From: an uncultured Clostridia bacterium
Lineage (GTDB): Bacteria; Bacillota; Clostridia; Peptostreptococcales; Anaerovoracaceae
Assembly (NCBI GenBank): GCA_934256595.1
Contig: CAKQOW010000031.1
Span: 1-26,721 of the forward strand
Length of the DNA stretch: 26,721 bases
Direction of reading: 5' to 3'
The notes below the pieces were generated by a model. The model did no database searches and was not told where the DNA came from. It worked only from the letters and a program-made list of their open reading frames with translations. The position numbers were made by a program, and so were the translations under genes. Numbering within the stretch: position 1 is the stretch's first letter; each line of letters begins with the position of its first letter. Of the stretch, positions 22,962 to 26,721 are shown in pieces.

Positions 22962-23159
22962 ACAAACCTCAATCAGCGTTCTTAACAGGCTTTACCCCCC
23001 CCTTTTTTATCATATAATGCGACGGGAGCACCGCACTAAACACACCGCAAAACCGGTGATTATACTGAAAAGCCCTGATTTATACTTATTGAATTAATAA
23101 GTCCTACATTGCTTATTGTAGCACTATGTCATCTCATATTCAATACCAATCCCGTAAAT
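22962..23159. other. Leader region of the HD-GYP operon with an A6G8 tract
   Basis: On the minus strand TATGAT (23009-23014) is followed directly by AAAAAA and GGGGGGGG (22995-23008), so the run lies at the expected transcription start; the -35 is weak. Small hairpins are also present: CACCG/CGGTG (23043-23058) and ACTTATT/AATAAGT near 23085. No gene seen. Confidence 0.5.
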
Positions 23160-25685
23160 TCAGCCTTTGTTAGTGTATTTTAAAATCATTTTCACAAGAG
23201 CCTCTGAATCCAGCGGCTTGGCCAGATGTTCGTTCATTCCTGCCTGTCTGCTTCTTTGCGCATCATCTGAAAACGCATTTGCAGTCATTGCAAAAATAGG
23301 TACATCGGCAGCATCGCTGCGCTTCATGGTCCGTATGCGCCCTGCTGCTTCAAGGCCGTCCATCACAGGCATCATGATATCCATAAGTACAAGATCAAAA
23401 TATCCCGGCTCTGAGGCTTCAAATTTATCGATTGCTTCAAGACCGTTGCAGGCCGTTGTCACCTCTGCCCCTTTGCTCGTGAGTATAAACTCTGCAATCT
23501 CCATATTGATATCATTGTCCTCAACCAGAAGAATACGCACGCCTTCTATACTGCCGGGGCTGTTCTCATGCTCCCTGTGCTCTGTCTCCGTATTTATGCG
23601 GAAAGGCATTTTTACCGTAAATCGTGTGCCTCTGCCCAGCTTGCTTTCAAGATTTATGGTGCCTCCCATAGCCTCTGTCAGTTCTTTTGATATTGCAAGG
23701 CCAAGTCCCGTACCGGTATACATGGTGCGCGCATCCGTATTTTCCTGTTCGAAGGCTTCAAAAGCGCGCTCCTGAAAGCTTTCGCTCATACCTATGCCAT
23801 TGTCTTCACAGACAAATTCGACTTCTGTATTCTCCCCGTCTGTGTCTGTTTCTATACAGGAAACAGCAACATAGCCTCCTGTCCTGTTATATTTAATGGC
23901 ATTTGTTATGAGATTCTGCAGTATCTGTCTCAGGTGCATAGGGCTGCCTATAAGGTTCATATGCTCTGCTCTGATTCCTCTGCTGATATATTCGACTCCT
24001 GATTCTTTTGCCTGTATCTCCGCTACTGTTTCCATTTCGTCCATAAACTCCGCAAGATTAAACGGTTTCTCATCGAGCTTTATTTTGCCGGATTCAAGTT
24101 TGTTCATATCAAGCACACAGTTTACAAGCTCCAGCAGGAAGCCTGAAGTCTGTCTTACTTTGCTGCGGCATTCCTTTTGTTTTTCGGGATCATCAGGATA
24201 ATGCTCTGCGATTTCCAGCATGCCCCGTATTCCGTTTATCGGAGTTTTGATGTCGTGGCTCATCCTTCTCAGGAAATCGGTCTTTGCAATACTGGCGCGC
24301 TGAGCCTCATCAACGGCGCTGCGGAGTCTGTTCTGATATTCGATTTCTTTCTTTTTGTCTTCTGAAATATCTCTGGACAGATAAAGAACTGTTTCAGCCT
24401 GATCGTATATGTTTCGGTACTGCGGTATTATTTCAAGCAAAATCCACTCTCCGTCATTATTTCTGAAGCTTATATCAAGAAAGTCTTTGTCTTCAAGTCT
24501 TTTTTCAAGTGTGGTATAATCCCAGAATTCTTTTACGGCCTCTCTGATGTCCTCCTCCGGAATACTCTCATATACTGCAGCGCCTACATCTTCTATATTC
24601 CTGAAATCCTCTCTCATTCTGTCGCCTGTTCCTGACGGCTTCAGAACAGTTATGCTGCCGTCTGCCAGCGAGGTTTCTATAATCGTCATATATATACGGC
24701 CTATGGATTCTATTGTCCTTATATTTTTTGCTGCTTTGCGGAGATTTCTTCGTCCTGCAAATGCAGTCAGAGTAATAAATATAAGCCATAAAACTATATA
24801 TACCGTCACAGTTACAGCCATTACCATAAACCTGGTCATGAATATCCTCGAAGCAGGGAAAAACGCCGACAGAGTGTATTCTCCGAGTTTCTGCTGATTG
24901 CCGTACCAGTGGCTGCCTTTGCTGTCGGTTAATTTTATCAGTCCGTTATCTCTCTTTTTAAAACTCCCGCTGTACAGTGATTTAGCCTCTTTAACTGATT
25001 TGCCTATAAGGAGGTCTCTGTTTGAAGCAAGAATCGTATCTCCGTCACTGACTGCGATAATACCGTCTCTCTTGAAAACCGTACCCTGAAACATTGTGTC
25101 AAGAGTTATATCGTTCACACCTGTTGTAATCGAATTGTATGTTTTGTAGCACACAACAGCGCCGGGCCTGTCACGCCTTGATACCACTGCCATATCAACC
25201 GAATCATCGCCTTCTCCTATGCGGTGCATGTATGACGCCTCTTTGAATCTGACTATCTTGGCAAGTTCTTCAGTCCCGAGAGTTTCTATGAAGAACTCCT
25301 TCTCGTAACTTCCTTGAGTCTTCATTACGATTTCAAGGTTTTCGTCGAGAACAGCAATACCTGAAAGTCTTTGCTCATGAGCGTACCGTTTCAGTCTGTC
25401 TGCCGTATAGGTTCTGTCGTAATCAAGAATCTCCACAAGCTCGACGGTTTTGTCCAGCAGCCTGATAAGGCTCTTGATTTTGTCATTTGTAACGTTATTT
25501 TTGTATTCTGTGACACGATTATCCAAAAATTCGAGAGTCTGTCCCGTAAACTCCCGGGCATCCCTGATCGCCTGATTGGTAAGAGCTATATGCACTCCTG
25601 TAAACAGCAGTATGCCGGCAGCAACGGCAGTAACGATTATTTTAATAATATTTTTGTTCTTTGTTTGTTTCATTCCGGAAGTCAT
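23160..25685 (-). CDS. Hybrid sensor histidine kinase (Cache-PAS-HisKA-HATPase-REC)
   Basis: An 841-residue membrane kinase. TM1 is about residues 13-35, then an extracellular sensor of about 250 residues (double-Cache-like), and TM2 at about 283-310. A PAS domain lies around 330-450 (DGSITVL to LYLSRDISEDKKK). HisKA has RRMSHDIKTPINGIRG with H477. The ATPase domain has NLITNAIKYN, DNGIGM and GTGLGLAISKE, and the C-terminal receiver VEDNDINM has D769 in LVLMDIMMP and the KPLD lysine. GGAGGTG precedes the ATG, which overlaps the TGA of the solute-binding lipoprotein gene. The layout is that of a hybrid kinase needing an HPt partner, and one is encoded two genes downstream. The stimulus is probably a ligand bound by the lipoprotein or the Cache domain (inference). 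Confidence 0.93.
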   Translation of the reverse strand: MTSGMKQTKNKNIIKIIVTAVAAGILLFTGVHIALTNQAIRDAREFTGQTLEFLDNRVTEYKNNVTNDKIKSLIRLLDKTVELVEILDYDRTYTADRLKRYAHEQRLSGIAVLDENLEIVMKTQGSYEKEFFIETLGTEELAKIVRFKEASYMHRIGEGDDSVDMAVVSRRDRPGAVVCYKTYNSITTGVNDITLDTMFQGTVFKRDGIIAVSDGDTILASNRDLLIGKSVKEAKSLYSGSFKKRDNGLIKLTDSKGSHWYGNQQKLGEYTLSAFFPASRIFMTRFMVMAVTVTVYIVLWLIFITLTAFAGRRNLRKAAKNIRTIESIGRIYMTIIETSLADGSITVLKPSGTGDRMREDFRNIEDVGAAVYESIPEEDIREAVKEFWDYTTLEKRLEDKDFLDISFRNNDGEWILLEIIPQYRNIYDQAETVLYLSRDISEDKKKEIEYQNRLRSAVDEAQRASIAKTDFLRRMSHDIKTPINGIRGMLEIAEHYPDDPEKQKECRSKVRQTSGFLLELVNCVLDMNKLESGKIKLDEKPFNLAEFMDEMETVAEIQAKESGVEYISRGIRAEHMNLIGSPMHLRQILQNLITNAIKYNRTGGYVAVSCIETDTDGENTEVEFVCEDNGIGMSESFQERAFEAFEQENTDARTMYTGTGLGLAISKELTEAMGGTINLESKLGRGTRFTVKMPFRINTETEHREHENSPGSIEGVRILLVEDNDINMEIAEFILTSKGAEVTTACNGLEAIDKFEASEPGYFDLVLMDIMMPVMDGLEAAGRIRTMKRSDAADVPIFAMTANAFSDDAQRSRQAGMNEHLAKPLDSEALVKMILKYTNKG

Positions 25686-26506
25686 TTGTCTGTCACCTCC
25701 GGAAGCACATCTTTGTCCATGCTGTATTTCTCTGCTATATCTGCTATGGTACCGTCGTTTTTCATCTCTGTAAGCGTCTCCGAAAGTCTGTCAACGATAC
25801 CGCTGTTAAAGTCTTTGCTGAATGCAACGCCTATTTCTGATTTGTAGACGCTCTCTCTTAGTTTGCGGTAATCGGCCGGTGAGGTTCTGATCAGAGAATC
25901 AAGAGCGCTTTCGTGGCCGCATATGGCATCTGCATAGCCCTTGCGAAGACACGCGTACACCTCATCCATCGTCGAGAAGCTGTATACCATTTCAGGTTTC
26001 GGAATATGCTTATTGCTTCCTTCAAGAAATATCTCCTCCGGCTTTGAGGTCGCCTGTACCGCAATACGCTTGTTTCTCAGTTCTGACAGCCTGCTGATAC
26101 TACTGTCTGCTCTTACGACTACCATCTGTCGGCTGTAAAGGTACGGACAGGTCCACTGATACCGGTCTTCACGTCCCGTCATTGTAAAGCAGCCCCACAG
26201 GCAGTCAATGCTGCCGTCCTCAAGATAATCGTCTTTGTTTTCCCATATTATCTGTTTAAATACCGGCTCATATCCCATGCGGGAAAGAGCCTCTCTTGCA
26301 ATATCCACATCCACACCTGTAAATCCACCTGTCTCGCTGATATAGTTGTACGGTTCATAGTTGTCACAGCCTATTATCATCTTCGGTCTGCTGCTGATCC
26401 CGCTGTCCTCGGGTTTCTGATGCGCGCAGCCGCACAGCATTACAAGCTGCAGCAATGCAAGCGTTATTATCAATATCGGTCTGTATATTCCTCTGCTGTT
26501 TTTCAA
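25682..26506 (-). CDS. Solute-binding lipoprotein (SBP family 3), sensor partner
   Basis: A 274-residue lipoprotein of the SBP_bac_3 family. The frame extends up to an ATG at 26569, but that lies about 5 nt from the predicted transcription start and has no ribosome site. I chose the TTG at 26506, with GAAAGGG 9 nt upstream, which gives a normal lipoprotein signal: KNSR start, hydrophobic core ILIITLALLQLVML and lipobox L-C-G-C27. The mature part shows the family order: IIGCDNYEPYNYI, FTGVDVDIAREALSRMGY, WGCFTMTGRED, and LRNKRIAVQATSKPEE. Such proteins bind amino acids or similar small solutes. There is no ABC permease gene, and it is translationally coupled (ATGA) to the hybrid kinase, so it probably feeds ligand to that sensor at the outer membrane face of the cell envelope's cytoplasmic membrane. 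TTG start is inference. Confidence 0.88.
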   Translation of the reverse strand: MKNSRGIYRPILIITLALLQLVMLCGCAHQKPEDSGISSRPKMIIGCDNYEPYNYISETGGFTGVDVDIAREALSRMGYEPVFKQIIWENKDDYLEDGSIDCLWGCFTMTGREDRYQWTCPYLYSRQMVVVRADSSISRLSELRNKRIAVQATSKPEEIFLEGSNKHIPKPEMVYSFSTMDEVYACLRKGYADAICGHESALDSLIRTSPADYRKLRESVYKSEIGVAFSKDFNSGIVDRLSETLTEMKNDGTIADIAEKYSMDKDVLPEVTDK

Positions 26507-26580
26507 TACTCTGCGCCCTTTCTGATTTATTATCTCTCCTGTGCAAAAAAACATTATAATTTCTGACATGCGTCAAACTA

Positions 26581-26609
26581 ATTATAATTAATATATTGCC
26601 GTTTTTCAA
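26581..26609 (-). promoter_or_regulatory. Promoter of the SBP-kinase operon
   Basis: TTGAAA (26604-26609), 17 bp, TATAAT (26581-26586). The start of transcription near 26574 leaves a leader of about 68 nt before the chosen TTG. Confidence 0.8.
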
Positions 26610-26668
26610 GAACTTAACCTATATTCACATTCTTTTGAATAATTAAAGGCTCTTTAACTTTTTTAGTG

Positions 26669-26705
26669 GTACAGACCACCCTTTAACTTTATGGGTGGTC
26701 TGTAC
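26669..26705. terminator. 13-bp perfect hairpin at the right edge
   Basis: GTACAGACCACCC and GGGTGGTCTGTAC with an 11-nt loop. T-rich sequence follows on the plus strand, so it could terminate a plus-strand transcript, but none is evident in the window. CTTTAACTTT occurs twice (26652-26661, 26681-26690). A mobile-element end is an alternative. Confidence 0.45.
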
Positions 26706-26721
26706 ATTTTATTGTACAAAG

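Noticed and set aside
23167..23775. Long plus-strand ORFs opposite the kinase and RND genes
   Set aside because: They mirror the codon structure of the genuine minus-strand genes, lack ribosome sites and show no recognisable domains.
25682..26569. ATG at 26569 as the lipoprotein start
   Set aside because: It lies about 5 nt from the predicted transcription start, lacks a ribosome site and puts 21 polar residues before the signal peptide.
1..26721. CRISPR array, tRNA or rRNA genes
   Set aside because: No regularly spaced short repeats and no cloverleaf or rRNA signatures were seen by eye; the only large repeats are the 342-bp pair.

Overview
The window reads as a stretch of a low-to-moderate GC Firmicutes chromosome, most likely a gut-type Clostridia (Lachnospiraceae-like or a related Eubacteriales family). 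The basis is the protein families present (HTH/AAA-ATPase-like/PD-(D/E)XK protein, Rpn-type nuclease, C_GCAxxG_C_C protein, coiled-coil RND permease, SBP/hybrid-kinase signalling operon), strong AGGAGG-type ribosome binding sites and textbook TTGACA-N17-TATAAT promoters. Almost everything is on the minus strand; the only convincing plus-strand gene is at 3278-5128. No tRNA, rRNA or CRISPR array was seen.

Region 1 (1-6.8 kb) looks like genome defence or maintenance. It holds a PLD-DEAD-DUF3427 helicase cut by the left edge, translationally coupled to a NUDIX hydrolase. Next is a plus-strand HTH/AAA-ATPase/PD-(D/E)XK protein, whose promoter block recurs as a 75% identical copy just beyond the gene. 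An AbiE-type toxin-antitoxin pair follows, with a palindromic operator inside its promoter.

Region 2 (6.9-15.7 kb) is a patchwork of accessory genes and relics. It contains a broken LPD-type fragment of a mobile-element protein and a P-loop kinase gene carrying a nonsense codon. A four-gene run follows: methyltransferase, helicase with an N-terminal Vsr/DUF559-like nuclease domain, C_GCAxxG_C_C protein, and the broken kinase. Then come an Rpn nuclease with a structured, terminator-like leader, a KilA-N protein, and a decayed hsdM (type I restriction methylase) fragment upstream of it. Two almost identical 342-bp direct repeats, each encoding a 48-residue acidic protein, flank the Rpn/KilA-N/hsdM segment; a third truncated copy lies between them. 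Beside the second repeat, a strong promoter and strong terminator bracket about 160 nt with no ORF, a good small-RNA candidate.

Region 3 (15.7-21 kb) is regulation and efflux: an orphan DeoR-family regulator behind a 17-bp inverted repeat, and a TetR regulator plus a large RND efflux permease with a coiled-coil insertion. The TetR promoter holds a perfect palindrome between its -35 and -10.

Region 4 (21-26.7 kb) looks like one signalling module: a lipoprotein solute-binding sensor, a hybrid histidine kinase with a receiver, a receiver/HD-GYP protein and a stand-alone HPt protein. Together these supply every part needed for a phosphorelay ending in c-di-GMP breakdown. An A6G8 tract sits exactly where transcription of the HD-GYP/HPt pair might start.
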